Assembly (NCBI GenBank): GCA_018907035.1
Contig: JACCIC010000210.1
Location: 495,001 to 559,000, forward strand
Direction of reading: 5' to 3'
Length of the DNA: 64,000 nt
Source: Sycobia sp. Sy_11
Lineage: Eukaryota > Arthropoda > Insecta > Hymenoptera > Epichrysomallidae
How positions within the stretch are numbered: position 1 is the stretch's first letter; every line of letters begins with the position of its first letter. Made by a program: the position numbers and the translations under genes. The notes under the pieces were generated by a model. It saw only the letters and a list, made by a program, of their open reading frames with translations, did not search any database and was not told the origin of the DNA. This document shows positions 31,690 to 43,564 of the stretch, piece by piece.

Positions 31690-33335
31690 ACTCTTATTAT
31701 TTAATAATAAAAGAGTTCAAATAATAACTCGTTTTTTATTAACAAAACCATAGCTTGTCGAAATAGATCGCGATCGTCGCAACCACTCTTGCTCCAATGC
31801 TATTATGCGCAAGTAGAGGCAAAAATAGAGCACACCTAATTATGTGCGAACGATAGCGGTTCGCGTAAATCTGCCAGAAATCCGCTATACATACAATACT
31901 TTTCTCAAACTCGATTCTTGAAGACTATTTGATTTCTCAAAAAGCTGTAGTGATTTTAAAAAAATAATTTTTTTATTTATTTAAAAAAATTATATTTAAA
32001 ATTATATTTAAAAAAAATTATAATTAATAAAAAGACAATTTAAATGAAAACGTCGCTTATTTTTTACAGGCAAGGTGGGATAACTTAAGTGAATAATAAG
32101 TTTTTCATTATTGCTTTACTTTAAAGAAAAGTCCATCCGAAACTCAATTCTGTACGAAAAACAGATCCTGAATAACCTCCTGTCGTTCGAATCTTCAAGA
32201 GTGGTTTGCGCGTTTGAAAAGTGGTGAATTTGAGTGATTTTATGGTTGATGTTAGTGACTCTTGGTCGGGCTTGACCAATCATTAATTACACTTTATTCT
32301 ATCATAATAGCTCCAGTTTTTACTATTAAATAATACTATTAAATTAATAAACTATTGATATCGAAAAAATTTCGATATCAATAGACGACTTCTGAAGATT
32401 CCTAACATCAGTTCGTGCATTCCTTCGGGGATTCAATTTTTTTAGCTTTTGATAAATCCCATCGGTTATAGACCCTTAGGAATGGCTTTTCGTGTTACTC
32501 CCAACGTTGCAGCTAGTTCTCCTTGTGCGTAACACTAATGTCCATCAAAGAATGTCTCAAAAGTTTTTAGTCACACTTTTTGCCTGGTCCGCACACTCCT
32601 TAACTTATATAATACTGTAACATCCTCCCAATTTTTACCTTTATAAATAATTCATTTCCTTATAATAACAGTTAATAAAATTTATATTAGTGCCGTTTTG
32701 ATCTAGCACTGACCTTTTGCTTAAAGAATTTGGGCTTAAAACGCATCAGCAAAATTAATATAACATCCTAAGAGCAATCCTAAAGAATGTTATTTGTTTT
32801 CTATAACACGTATCACTCCCGCATTTCGTGCTTAAAGCACGTGAGCATAAATACGAGAAACAACCGAGACAGCTTAGCGCTAATATCGAAGAGCATAAAG
32901 ATAAAGACAACTATACGTCAGTAAATTTTATATACAAGTTGTAAGGAGCACCCCTGTTATTCGGAGAGATCCGAGACAAAAACAAGTAAATTGTTATTGC
33001 TTGTTGCAGCAAATGTCACAATATCAAATTCACCACTTTTACAATACACAAACTACTCTGGATATATTCAAATAACAGGAGGATATTGAGAGTGTGCTTC
33101 TGCGAACAGAGAACGAATCTCAGATACATTTTTGTTAAAATTCAAGCATTAAAGTGAAACTAGCCACAATTTCTTAGGAGGCGGACTTAGTTTCCGAACT
33201 TCACCTTTAGATTAAGATATAAGTAGTACGAAAAATTAGATGTGTCCGATCTAGTATTTATTTTTTAGTTTTATCATTTACCAATAAAATTCAATGAACA
33301 TCATTTGTGTAAACATTATAATTTTTTAATCAGTG
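31690..33335. other. Mgat1 intron, no gene recognised
   Basis: AT-rich DNA with a perfect hairpin at 32352-32384. Otherwise nothing identifiable. Confidence 0.45.
32352..32384. repeat. Perfect inverted repeat (15-bp arms, 3-nt loop)
   Basis: CTATTGATATCGAAA and its exact reverse complement are separated by AAA. Confidence 0.95.
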
Positions 33336-33340
33336 AAAAA

Positions 33341-33770
33341 TGAATTCTGATAAATCGTTTTTTCGACATGTCCTTCTGCACTATTTTGATTTGAAAAAAG
33401 GTTTAGCAGAAACGTATCGATTGCTTCAATAATATTCTCGCGAACAAGCTCCATCGCTGACAACGTGTAAAGAATGGTGTGAGTGGTTTAGAAGTGGGGA
33501 TATTGATGTTATGACAAAGAACGTTCTGGACAACCGAAAAGTATGAAGATAGTGAATTACAAGTATTATTTGACGAAAACTCAGCTCAAACACAGAAAGA
33601 ACTCGCTAATAAGTTAGAAATCCGTGGCAGAGCAGTTGACAAACGTTTACATGCTATGGTAAAGATTCATAAAGAAGGGAAATGAATGCTATACGATTTG
33701 ACCGAAAGTCATTATAAAATTTGCAGAAAAATTTTCTCAGGGGGTCAAATTTGGTGAATACGGTGAATGA
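33341..33770 (+). pseudogene. Mariner transposase, N-terminal half relic
   Basis: The plus strand reads SFFRHVLLHYFDLKKGLAET, a stop, then TTCKEWCEWFRSGDIDV. After a shift come LQVLFDENSAQTQKELANKL and VDKRLHAMVKIHKEGK, the two DNA-binding helices of a mariner transposase. Nothing of the catalytic domain follows. The lineage differs from the element at 30535-31683. Terminal repeats not found. Confidence 0.7.
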
Positions 33771-33779
33771 GGCATGATT

Positions 33780-34137
33780 ACGGAGTTAGTATTGGCCAAA
33801 AAATTACGAATAAGCAATGACGTATGAGATGATGCAGTATCGTCGACGATAGGGATGATTGACCCTTACTTTCGAAATCGTAACCATATATCCACCTTTC
33901 ATGACCTGTTATGAATTTTTTTTGCCATTTTTTTTAATAGCAGAAAATTACCAAATAGGCAAACACTTCTAACCTTTATGCCTGTCTCAAACAAACTATC
34001 AATATAATAGAAATTCTAAATAACTGAAATAAATATATGTACGGAACAAGTGTACCAACATAAAATAAAATAAAAATCGAAGAACGAATGTACTCAGTCC
34101 ACGATTTGAAAAGTTACCTTATTTGTTAATCACACCT

Positions 34138-34190
<53 letters not shown>

Positions 34191-35724
34191 TTCGATTACC
34201 CTTTTATAAGGCGACTATAACGAGTCCCGAGTCTACACTTAATTTTATATTTGTATATTTATTTGCCAAAATATGGTACGTATGGAGTAGTATTTTCTCG
34301 AAAGAACGTAATTGTAAGTATTCGATCTTTATATTTAGACCCGTAAGATATAGAGCAGTAGTCTATTAATTAATAATTAAATAATAAAAGGAACAAATAC
34401 ATTTCATTTTTTAAATAATAGAGTGATTAATAAATAATATATAAAGATAAAATAATACAAAAAAAATTAGCATGTTTTGCAATGAAAAAAATATGATCTT
34501 TCCATATTAAATTAGAATCAAAAATAACAACAAGACTGTTAATTGTAGCTTTAAAATATTTTCTTACCTTGGAATATCATATATTCAATGTTAAATTTAG
34601 CAATAAATAAGTAATCAAGAAAAAAACGGACACAAAACCTATAGCATTACGTTTAGGTATATTGAATTTAAGTTTATTATCTACAGCCCAGTTAAATACA
34701 GAATTTTCTCACTCAGATCGACTAGTACAATTAAGTAATATTATTAAATTCTTTTAAGGAATTAATAAGTTCTATATTATAGTGACATTCAATTTGCAAT
34801 TATAGATCATCACTATAAAGGACAGTTTTTCAGGCATTGCATTTGAATCTATTACTTTTATTTTAACACAAAACCATGGCACTATATGTTTTTGATATAA
34901 TCCATGGTAGGGGAGCGTGGTTCTCGTGATTTTCTTAATTCACGTAGTTATCGTAATGTTCATGGTGATTAATAAGCAATTAATGCATATGGAATAAAAA
35001 AATTAATTAGAATAAGAAGTTATGCTCAGTTCAGAAATTCAGTATTCAGTTAAATCGTATTCATTAAGTGAAGCTGAAAAATTTTGTGGTGAATAAACAA
35101 GCTATGAAAAAACACGTAAAATAATAAGCATAGCAAATTTATAAATCGAAATGCCATGTTGGCCAAATGGAAACAAAGCGACATAACGTTAAAATTTAAA
35201 TGAATAAGTCATTTGATTGTAAAATATGTCAAATTTCGGCAGAAGCCTTTTTTATATAAATAATATACAAATATGGTTAAAAGGCAAATGATAAAATGAT
35301 AAATGAGAAAAAAGAAATCAATAACGGCGTAAAAATAGCTGGAAAAATAAAGTCTGAAATTTTAAATGATTAATCTGACGAAAATTTTATTTAAAGGAAA
35401 ATGGCAAAAAATAAAAATTTTATAGAAAAGGTAGAGCATAAAAGTCACGAAAATATTGAAGAAGTCAAGATGGTGGACTACCTCTTTTCTATACAAGGGC
35501 AGAAAATGTCATCGTTCCAATCTGCGATGGCACAAGCTATACAAATTCGCGACTGTGATTCATAAATCTACTAGACTGCAAAGAATGTATGGAACAATCT
35601 AAGTGGAAAAGATTTGTTACTGACAGAATAACCGAACAAGAGTTGAAAAAGTTTGATAAAGAAGCTAAGTAAGGCCCTGATGCTCCGCTTATCTTCTATT
35701 TCGTCGGCGATTCCTTCCCAATAA

Positions 35725-35725
<1 letters not shown>
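33780..35725. other. Mgat1 intron with (TA)n, no gene recognised
   Basis: AT-rich, including a (TA)n tract at 34137-34187. The stretch 35400-35700 is slightly more complex but has no readable family. Confidence 0.45.
34137..34187. repeat. (TA)n microsatellite
   Basis: About 51 bp of TA dinucleotide. Confidence 0.95.

Positions 35726-35727
<2 letters not shown>

Positions 35728-35772
<45 letters not shown>
35728..35772. repeat. (TA)n microsatellite
   Basis: About 45 bp of TA dinucleotide. Confidence 0.95.
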
Positions 35773-35775
<3 letters not shown>

Positions 35776-35959
35776 AACATTAAGCGCTCTATATAGAGCA
35801 ATATCGCTCCAAAGTCTCCTATTTAATAGCATAAATCATTGTAATAATTTGTATTTGGCGCTAGGTGTATTCACCCCCCCTTTTTTTCTATCATTTTGGA
35901 CAGACGCGTCGCGCGATCGCTCACCCGGCTTGCCGACGGAACTGGAAGCAGGTAGTACA

Positions 35960-36340
35960 GGAGAGCATGGAGGGATTTGGGGCGAGATGAAAAAGTTTGA
36001 GAGACCGAACAAAAAAGAGAATAGTAGAGAGAAATAGAAGAGAAATAGAGATATGCCAAACAGAGCGAGAGAAGAAGGGAGGAGAGAGAGCGAAAGACAG
36101 AGATAAGGAAGAAAAAGGGCGAGAGGAAACCCAGCAAGAGTTAAAGAAATAAGCAAGAAAAGAGAGAGAGAGAGAAGGAAGGGGTACAAGAAAGAGAGAG
36201 CGAGAGACAGAGAGAGGGAAGAAAAATCAAAGGCAAGAACGATAGAGAGTGAAGGAAAAATAACGTGAGAAACAAGAAGGAAACAGATGAGCAGAGAAGA
36301 AAGGCGACGGCGTCCCTCCGGACGTAGGGCACAGAGATAA
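35960..36340. repeat. Purine-rich tract with degenerate repeats
   Basis: GAGAGAAGAA-type sequence. AGACAGAGATAAGGAAGAA and close variants recur near 36095, 36205 and 36330. It precedes the LOA/I-like element, but I cannot show that it belongs to it. Confidence 0.6.
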
Positions 36341-36509
36341 GGAAGAATAAGGGCCAAAGGAAGGCGACGACGGCTCTGGGGACGCCGAGCAGCGGTGCGC
36401 CCACGCCCGTCCATCGATCAACGGACCCGTCGCCATCGATAGTCCTCTAGCTGGGTGTCGGAGGTAGGTGTGCGCCACAACTCGAGTTTGTTTTTTTGTT
36501 TCGTTTATT

Positions 36510-39175
36510 TTCCTCCGGATAAGGAAGCGACTAGGCTGAACAGAGTCCTGTCGAAGGACCCAGGCGCGGTCCTGGGCACGCTGAAGAGACCTGATGGCAG
36601 TTATGCACAATCGGATGAGGTGACTTTGGAATACCTTATCCAAGTCCACTTCCCTAATTTCAGTAGAAATACTGGACAAGATAACGGTACAGTCACAGAA
36701 AATGAGCATTGGACGGGCTACGCTGAACTGGGAGCTCACAGAATGGTAGCAAACCAGATTTTTACACCGGACAGGGTCAGATGGGCCGTAAGGTCATTTG
36801 GCGTATTTAATCATCACCGGGACCGAATGGAGTTTACCCGGCCTTTCTACAAAGAGCCGGGGACTGTATTGTGGGCCCGATAACAAGAATGGGGAGGGCG
36901 AACATCTCTCTGGGTCATATCCCAGCAAAATGGCTAGGGACCAGGGTGGTATTTATATCTAATGCAGGCAAATGTGGTTATACATCCCCGAAGGATTTTA
37001 GACCCATCAGCCTGACATATTTTATTCTCAAGACTATCGAAAGGATGATTGATAGATTCATCAGAGACAACGCCTTGAGAAGAAATCAACTCCATAGGGA
37101 GCAACATGCTTACTGCACCGGAAGATCCACGGAGACGGTTCTATACAGAACCGTATCTGTGATGCAATCTCAGGTGGAGGCTAAATGGTTTGCCGTAGGT
37201 GTTTTTATGGACATTGAAGGAGCCTTTAATCACACGTCACTTAAGGTTATCAAGGAGGCCTTAAATAGGCATGATATCCCTGCGTGCATCACAGAATGGA
37301 TTGACGACATCTTGGGAAATCGCATCCTGGAAGCAAGCAAAGGGAGCACGACCCTACGAGTGGGAGTGGGGTCAGGGTGCACACACGGGAGCGTCCTGTC
37401 CCCGCTCCTATGGTGGCTCGTGATGGACGAGCTCCTAAATAAGCTGAATAGCATCGGTTGTCTGGCGGTTAGTTATGCTGACGACATAATGCTAATTGCC
37501 CGAGGCCCCTTTTTGGATCCCCTTATGGGAGTACTACAGGGTGCCCTTGAAGTGGTCGACGGATGGTGCGGACGGACCGGTCTCTCGGTTAACCCAGGGA
37601 AGACTGAGGTCATAGTCTGCACCAGGAGATATAAATGGAATAAGAGTTGTGGCTTGACTCTTGGAGGGCATTCTCTGACCTTCAAGAAGCAAGTGAAATA
37701 CCTAAGTGTGACCATTGATAGCAAACTATTATGGAATAAACACCTAGAGTGTGTATCTTGTAAACTGACAGCCTGTCGGTGGCAGGTTAAGATAGCCATA
37801 GACAGGACGTGGGGCCTCAAGTCAGGTATCACGAAATGGATATAGGAGGTTGTCCTGAAACCCAGACTAACCTATGGAGCCCTGGTCTGGTGGCAAAGGA
37901 CGGCTTTGGTGACTAACAGAAACTCACTCGAAAGACTGAGAAGCATGGTGGTGAGGAGCAACTCCGGAGCGATTAGATCTACACCTACTGCTGCGCTGGG
38001 CATGTTCCTCGAAATAGAGCCATTTAAACTAACCCTGGTGGGAGCGGCTGCAAAAGCCCTCCACAGAGTCAAAAAATCGCTCAAAGAGGTAAGCAGAGAG
38101 GGGCCATTACGGCTCCCCCGGCGACTGAACGAAAAGGTGACTTTGCGAATGAACCTCGACACCACGAACAGGAGCTTCCTCTTTCATAAAAAATATAGGG
38201 TCAGTGTCCTGTCTAGAAAGGAATGGGAGAATGGGGTGGTAAGCATCACCAACATTAAAGAGCTGTGGTATACAGATGTCTCTAAATGTGAAAGGGGTGA
38301 GGGTGCAGGAGTGTACCAAAGAAGTAACGAAAAGGGTACGAGTTTCCCTTTGGGGAAGTGCCCTACCGTTTTTCAAGCTGAGCTAGTGGCAATCCTGCGG
38401 GGAACTGAGATGGCTGCAGAAGCGGCCCTTGACACCCACATATGCCTCTGCTCAGACAGTAAAGGCGGACTACAAGCTTTAAGCAGTTACACAACTAGAT
38501 CCAATATGGTCCAGGACTGTTACGAGGCCCAATAGACTGGCGAATAAGGCAACGGTCAGGCTACTATGGGTACCGGGCCATTATGGAATTAAAGGGAACA
38601 TGGTGGCGGATGACCTTGCCAAATTGGGAGCTAGTACTCCCTATAGCGGCCCTGAGCAGGCTGTAGGACTCTGCAACACCCTCATCAAGGGGGAGATAGA
38701 GAGGTGCATAACGGAATAAAACAGCCGACTATGGGAGACAAATGGAGAGTGCAGGCAGGTTAAAGCCTTCACCTCCACAAGTAACATAAAGGACTGGACC
38801 AGGGTAATCCTTGGCCTCAGCAGAAGAAGGGCAAAATTGCTCATCGAGATCCTCACAGGTCACGGTAAGATTAACGCCCACATGTGCAGAATGGGTCTCG
38901 TGAGAGACTCCTTCTGCCGCATTTGCTACACAGAGGATGAAACCCTCAAACATCTTCTGTGCGACTGTCCAAATATATCTGCATTTGGGGGCTGCCTGCT
39001 TGGAGATTGAGGACATTAAATCCAGTATGACGACCGGAATAATTTCATTCTGGGAGGCCTGCCGTTTATAGCGGCTGCTACTCAAGGGAGGGACGCGAAG
39101 GGTTTACCCATGCGTCCGGAGGTCGGGAAGGCCCAACTCCTTAAAATAAAATAAAAATAAATTAATTTAAAAAAT
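36510..39175 (+). mobile_element. LOA/I-like non-LTR retrotransposon, 5'-truncated
   Basis: Order: end of the linker after the endonuclease (36520-36880), RT (36880-37840), RNase H (38270-38640), a C-terminal CCHC-like CRICYTEDE...HLLCDCPN (38918-38970) and an A-rich 3' end AAAATAAAATAAAAATAAAT (to about 39165). The endonuclease and ORF1 are absent, as expected from 5' truncation on insertion. An RNase H domain after the RT is typical of I and LOA clades and absent from Jockey and R1. Clade choice between LOA and I is inference. Confidence 0.8.
36520..38540 (+). pseudogene. Non-LTR ORF2: reverse transcriptase and RNase H (broken)
   Basis: The frame from 36455 gives ATRLNRVLSKDPGAVLGTLK and VTLEYLIQVHFPNF (pre-RT linker). 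The RT continues from about 36880 in another frame: GHIPAKWLGTRVVFI, DFRPISLTYFILKTIERMID, VFMDIEGAFNHTS (motif A), GCTHGSVLSPLLWWLVMDEL (family GCPQGGVLSPLLW, two changes), SYADDIMLIARG (catalytic YADD) and NPGKTEVIV. TAG at 37843-37845 interrupts it in frame. RNase H follows with YTDVSK, FQAELVAILRG and CSDSKGG. TAG at 38533 is then followed by a +1 shift into LLWVPGHYGIKGN. One frameshift and at least two stops make it inactive. Confidence 0.85.
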
Positions 39176-39177
39176 TA

Positions 39178-39363
39178 TTGGGTGTATAAGTAAGTTTCCA
39201 GCGTTTGTCAAACGATAGGCTCACTAGTAGATCCCAAGCAGAAATGTCAGATCTCATGTGTTATATTTGAGAAATTATAAACTACCTGTAAGTTCGGAAA
39301 AAGTTATAATAAAATCATATTTTGGAGATAAAAAACGCTGGAAACTTATTTGTACACTCAAGA
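39178..39363. mobile_element. Mariner-derived miniature element (MITE), family M1
   Basis: About 185 bp with terminal repeats GTGTATAAGTAAGTTTCCAG and CTGGAAACTTATTTGTACAC. The inner left part, AGATCCCAAGCAGAAATGTC followed by AGATCTCATG, matches the 5' end of the mariners at 25917 and 63345, so it is an internal deletion derivative. TA-type flanks are consistent with mariner insertion. Confidence 0.8.
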
Positions 39364-40885
39364 TTTTCTCTCGATTGTAGGATTTGTACAAACTCTATTA
39401 TTAACTATCTTATTGATGTTCATAGTTTATTGAATTTGCCTTTAATATTTCTGAAAACTATTAAAACAAAGATTAATATACGTCAACTTGCGTTTGGTTT
39501 CCTTTCCCATTTCCAGCTCATTTCCCTTGGTTTAGTCATCCCTACAATTTTCTGTTTATTCACATCTTCTTCTTCCCCTTCTTGTATCTTCTTCTACTAC
39601 TCCTCTTCTTCTTCCTTTTCTCGCCTAATACTGTTTTCTATTTTGACTGTGTATCTATTGGGTTTCTCTGCAAATCATTTCTGTATTTTTTCTTTATTAA
39701 TTTTTACTTGCTTGGTTCACATATTTTTCTTTGCTATTATCTTTTCTATAATTCTTTCTGTATTTTCCTTCTTTATTCACTTTGATTTTTTAAGTGTACC
39801 TCCTTTTATATAATAATTCTATTTTAGTCCTTTGTACGATTTCTTTCGTTTCTTTTACTTAAGTATTAAGTAAGGAGCCTAAATAAATATGTGAAATCTC
39901 CATAAATTAATTTTATAATGAAACTTGGATTACCTACCTATCTCTCGGTATTATATCTTCATGTATTTTCTATATAGCTGACTGCTCGTCTTGGAGTTGT
40001 TGATAAAGTTATTTTTTACTTTCAAGAAAGTTTTTTATTGAATCTGAAGTTGATTTCATTGAACATAAGCTCTAATCCTGCCCGGTATAGAATAACATTC
40101 ATGTTTTAATTCTGATGGCCGACCATGCAATAGATTTGGCAGCTACTAAGGATATACATACATAAATACATACAGTCCTATGGTATACATATTTTTATAT
40201 ATGAAGATTGGTTTCTGCACATTACTTCTGAACATGAATCAGAATGTTTCGAAGGGTCGGACATTACCAACGGTAAACTTCCGTAATGGGGGCAGTCAGG
40301 TTGTGATTTAGTAACATACATATAGATTATTTTATTTTATTATTTTTTTATGTACGTATTATTTATAATAAATATTCATTAAAAAATAATTAAAATCATT
40401 TTATCTATAGCCAAGTACTATCATATATTTTGAAAAATCATACTTTAATGATCACTACTTTACTAATGGGAATATGGTACTATGTAAGGTTCAAAAAAAA
40501 CATAATTTGCGATTCTATCTTCAAGAGGTTTATGACAATATAAATACAAACATCACATTTTATAATAAAGTTAGATAATAGTAGCATTTTCATTACAGAA
40601 AATACACTATATAGTTACAAGATTAAATACAAATATTCAAAAATATGAAAAGCATTTGTATTTATTATACCTGACCTGAAACGTATTTTTAAATTTTTTT
40701 CGAATTTTACTTCCCAAATTATTACTTTTATAATGCTATTGTTATATGATTTTTAACGATAAATATATCTAAGACATCAATTTAGTTTTTCTTAGGGATT
40801 GTTCCTTAAAAATTTCAATAACTATACTAGTGCCGTGAAATTATTTTATCACGCTAATTAATTCTACAACTATAAAACTTTTATA
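39364..40885. other. Mgat1 intron, no gene recognised
   Basis: A CT/TTC-rich low-complexity part (39480-39830) is followed by AT-rich DNA. The open frames in the first part follow its composition. Confidence 0.45.
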
Positions 40886-40890
40886 AATAC

Positions 40891-41118
40891 TTGTATATGA
40901 ATGATCATTTTTCCATAACTTCTAATAATGTCGGCCGTGGGATGATGACCACAATCCTGCGACACGATGATTGGAAAATTATTAATACTTGGCCTGAATT
41001 TAATTAATTGATCAATACATCGTTGTACTGTAATTCTATTGCAAGATATAACTAGTACAGCAATGACAGGCAATCCATTTTTATAAATATTACCTGATGA
41101 TTTACGATTTATGTTTGT
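40891..41118 (-). CDS. Mgat1: Mgat1, exon ii (start of catalytic domain)
   Basis: Encodes TNINRKSSGNIYKNGLPVIA followed by VLVISCNRITVQRCIDQLIK, FRPSINNFPIIVSQDCGHHP and a tail ending HIQ. This is the N-terminal Rossmann-like part of GnT-I that binds UDP-GlcNAc (family 'PVLVxACxRxxVxRCLDxLL...FPIIVSQDCG'). The acceptor is TTTCCAG|ACAAAC at 41120-41119 and the donor CAA|GTATTT at 40890. It starts and ends in phase 0 (76 codons). A closer AG (CATCAG|GTAATA) would put the exon out of frame with the probable upstream exon, so the more distal acceptor is preferred. No stops. Confidence 0.95.
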
Positions 41119-41259
41119 CTGGAAATTTTCAAAAATGTTAAATAATTTGACATTGATAAAAATTATAGATATAAGTTGTATATTTCAAGAATAAATTTTA
41201 TAATGCTACGAAGAACATTAAATCTTTATTGTGCGTATATCGATTTTTTTTAAATGAAC

Positions 41260-41395
41260 TAGTAAATATTTTCATTGGTCTTACAACTTTATTAAATACA
41301 AATGATTATAATTATAATATTATATGTATTGAATATAATAATTTTAATTTATATAATAACACTGTAAGACCAATAAAAATATTTATTAGTTTACG
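41260..41395. mobile_element. Short palindromic element sharing the Penelope 3' terminus
   Basis: ACTAGTAAATATTTTCATTGGTCTTACA at the left is the near-exact reverse complement of TGTAAGACCAATAAAAATATTTATTAGT at the right, with an AT-rich centre. The same terminal text, ACTGTAAGACCAATAAA followed by ATATTTATTA, ends the Penelope copies at 10660 and 14615. It could be a MITE or two Penelope ends joined head to head. Confidence 0.65.
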
Positions 41396-42770
41396 AACAA
41401 AATCTATAATACAATTATTGTCTGAGGTAAAATGGAATAAAAATATATAATAGTGTACTTATATGGCGAGTATAGATCTAAACAATAAATCAGGAAGCTG
41501 ATATATACGGAATTGCGTATTCTATGTAATTCTAAAAATGTACACAATACAAATGCCATATATTATAAATACCGATCAATATAATAGATAACACGAATAT
41601 GAATAGATTATGAAATCTATTCTCTCCTTGTTAATGCTATATTTATGGACCCTAAGAAGACTGTAAATAATAGATTGAACTTTTTTTATTTAGTTTTGCG
41701 TCTTGTTTTAATAGTGATGTTCGCACTTGTTTTAATAGTGATGTTCACATAACTCTAAATAAATAATAAAGCCACATATTTCGTACGATATTTACTAAAA
41801 AAAATTTAACATTTCTAATATCATTCTTTTAGAATATACAGCAATTCTTTTAAAAAATCTGCCATGATTAACTACATAAAACTCAGATATACATTGAGCG
41901 GATGATTTTATATAAAACTACTTCATTTTATTCATATATATATATGTACATTACAAACATCTCAGATATTAAATTTAATTTTTTTGAGCAACATGTATAT
42001 TTGATATATAACGATTGACAACTAAAACTTGATTCTTCCAAGTTGCTTTTCCTCTTATTTAAAATTTAATCTAATATTCCGTCTGCTCGTAAAACAAAAA
42101 GCCGTACGTTATTTGCACTTTGAAATGAAGAAACAAAACAGCAATCACGCTATAGAACATCCCACAGTATTTAGATTTAAAGGGATAATATCACCAGCTG
42201 TTATGCGATATTGATTTCTGAGATACTGAGATGTTTTACTAAGCTATCTGTAATTGAGCTATCTGCGCTCACCTGTATCTGCAAACTACAAAATCACCTA
42301 ACATGGTTCTGATAGGCTTACATCCTTTTGCACATCTCATATTCATTGATCTGATATTAAAGAACATAGAAAGAACAAAAATAGTAAGTCAGAGAGACGA
42401 ATAGTTTTCATCTCAAAAAGACTAAAGTCATGTGAATAAAAAAGACCTGTGTATACCAGACATAATTTGAATCAATTCTATTTTCTGGACACATCTAAAA
42501 ACAGAATCAGATAAATTACAACATCTATCTCTTAAAATTACTCACAAATTACTAGTTAAAATATAGTATAAGTAATGATATAGAATCTCGTGCATATAAA
42601 ATGTGTAAAGTAATAAATGCTAATGCATGCTTCTCAGTAAGCATAGAATGTTATAATGATGACAAGAATGCTAGAAGTTGTCACTATGCTCCATATGCCT
42701 TAACATTATATAGAAAATTCATATCTCAGGGTATGAATGACGACTTCTATTAAGAATTTCCTACTGGTGT
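41396..42770. other. Mgat1 intron, no gene recognised
   Basis: AT-rich DNA, with a short direct repeat TTTTAATAGTGATGTTC at about 41705 and 41730. No coding sequence seen. Confidence 0.45.
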
Positions 42771-42774
42771 TCGA

Positions 42775-43320
42775 ATGACAGAATACGAATCTCTTCATAG
42801 ACGACGTCCCGTCATACCTAGGCATAATGTTCTACCGTCCGAACACGATACTCCCCGTAGAAATCGTTCCAAAACATCTGGACATCGTATTCTACCGCCC
42901 CAAGACGAATTTCCCTTAACCAAATACAATACTTCCTGTAGAAATCGTCCAGACACACCTAAGACGCTTTGATGATCAGACGGTAAAATACGATGTGCGG
43001 CTTTCTAAAGTGCCTCTGGACGATTTCTATAGGAAGGATCTATGGGACGACTTCTTCGGAGAGTTTCGTATTGGGCCGATAGAATACGATGTGCAAGTGT
43101 TATGGAACGACTTTTATGGAGAGTATTATGTTTAGTCGGTAGGAAAAGATGTCAAGGTATGTCGAGACGTCGTCTTGGAGGAGTTTCATATTGAGACGAT
43201 AGAATACCATCTCCATGTATTTTGAAACAACTTCTACAAGAACTATTGTGTATAGTCGGTAGGTAACAATGTCTAAGATCCTTGAACGACTTTTATGGAA
43301 GCATCATATTTAGTATATAG
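42775..43320. repeat. Satellite-like array of 58-60-bp units in head-to-head orientation
   Basis: Right of about 42975, five diverged plus-oriented units begin with GTCGGTAGAATACGATGT-like text and contain GGAACGACTTYTATGGAGAG (starts near 42980, 43075, 43133, 43193 and 43253; the first is longer). Left of about 42970 the same units run in the opposite orientation (CCGTAGAAATCGTTCC, CATCGTATTCTACCG, repeated near 42850-42960). The array can fold into one long imperfect hairpin. The short plus-strand frame across the left arm just repeats with the unit. Confidence 0.8.
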
Positions 43321-43515
43321 AAAACGAAGATATAATTGGCGAAGCCGAGAGGGGATGCCAGTATACATAAATATATTTCATATATTTCCGTTTTCGAAAT
43401 TAAATATCGTCAATATTTTAGTAGAAGTACCAATTGAAATTAAAGCAAAAATGCTAATCTGCGAATAGCATGTTTTAACCCGACGCTGGATATTGCATTT
43501 TTTCAGAAGTGATTT

Positions 43516-43518
<3 letters not shown>

Positions 43519-43562
<44 letters not shown>
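43519..43562. repeat. (TA)n microsatellite at the Gypsy 3' boundary
   Basis: About 44 bp of TA dinucleotide directly abutting the LTR end. The target site is probably within this tract, which hides any duplication. Confidence 0.9.

Positions 43563-43564
<2 letters not shown>

Noticed and set aside
35836..36414. 192-codon minus-strand frame resembling a membrane protein
   Set aside because: Leu/Ser/Phe richness comes from the GAGA-type purine tract on the other strand; no family match.
37230..39085. Several minus-strand frames across the LOA/I-like element
   Set aside because: Shadows of the RT/RNase H coding strand.
39322..39813. 163-codon plus-strand hydrophobic frame
   Set aside because: Comes from a TTC/CTT-rich stretch; repeats of Phe, Leu and Ser without conserved spacing.
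12683..43562. CRISPR array, operons or bacterial-type regulatory signals
   Set aside because: The repeats are microsatellites or satellites without spacers, and the window is clearly eukaryotic nuclear DNA.
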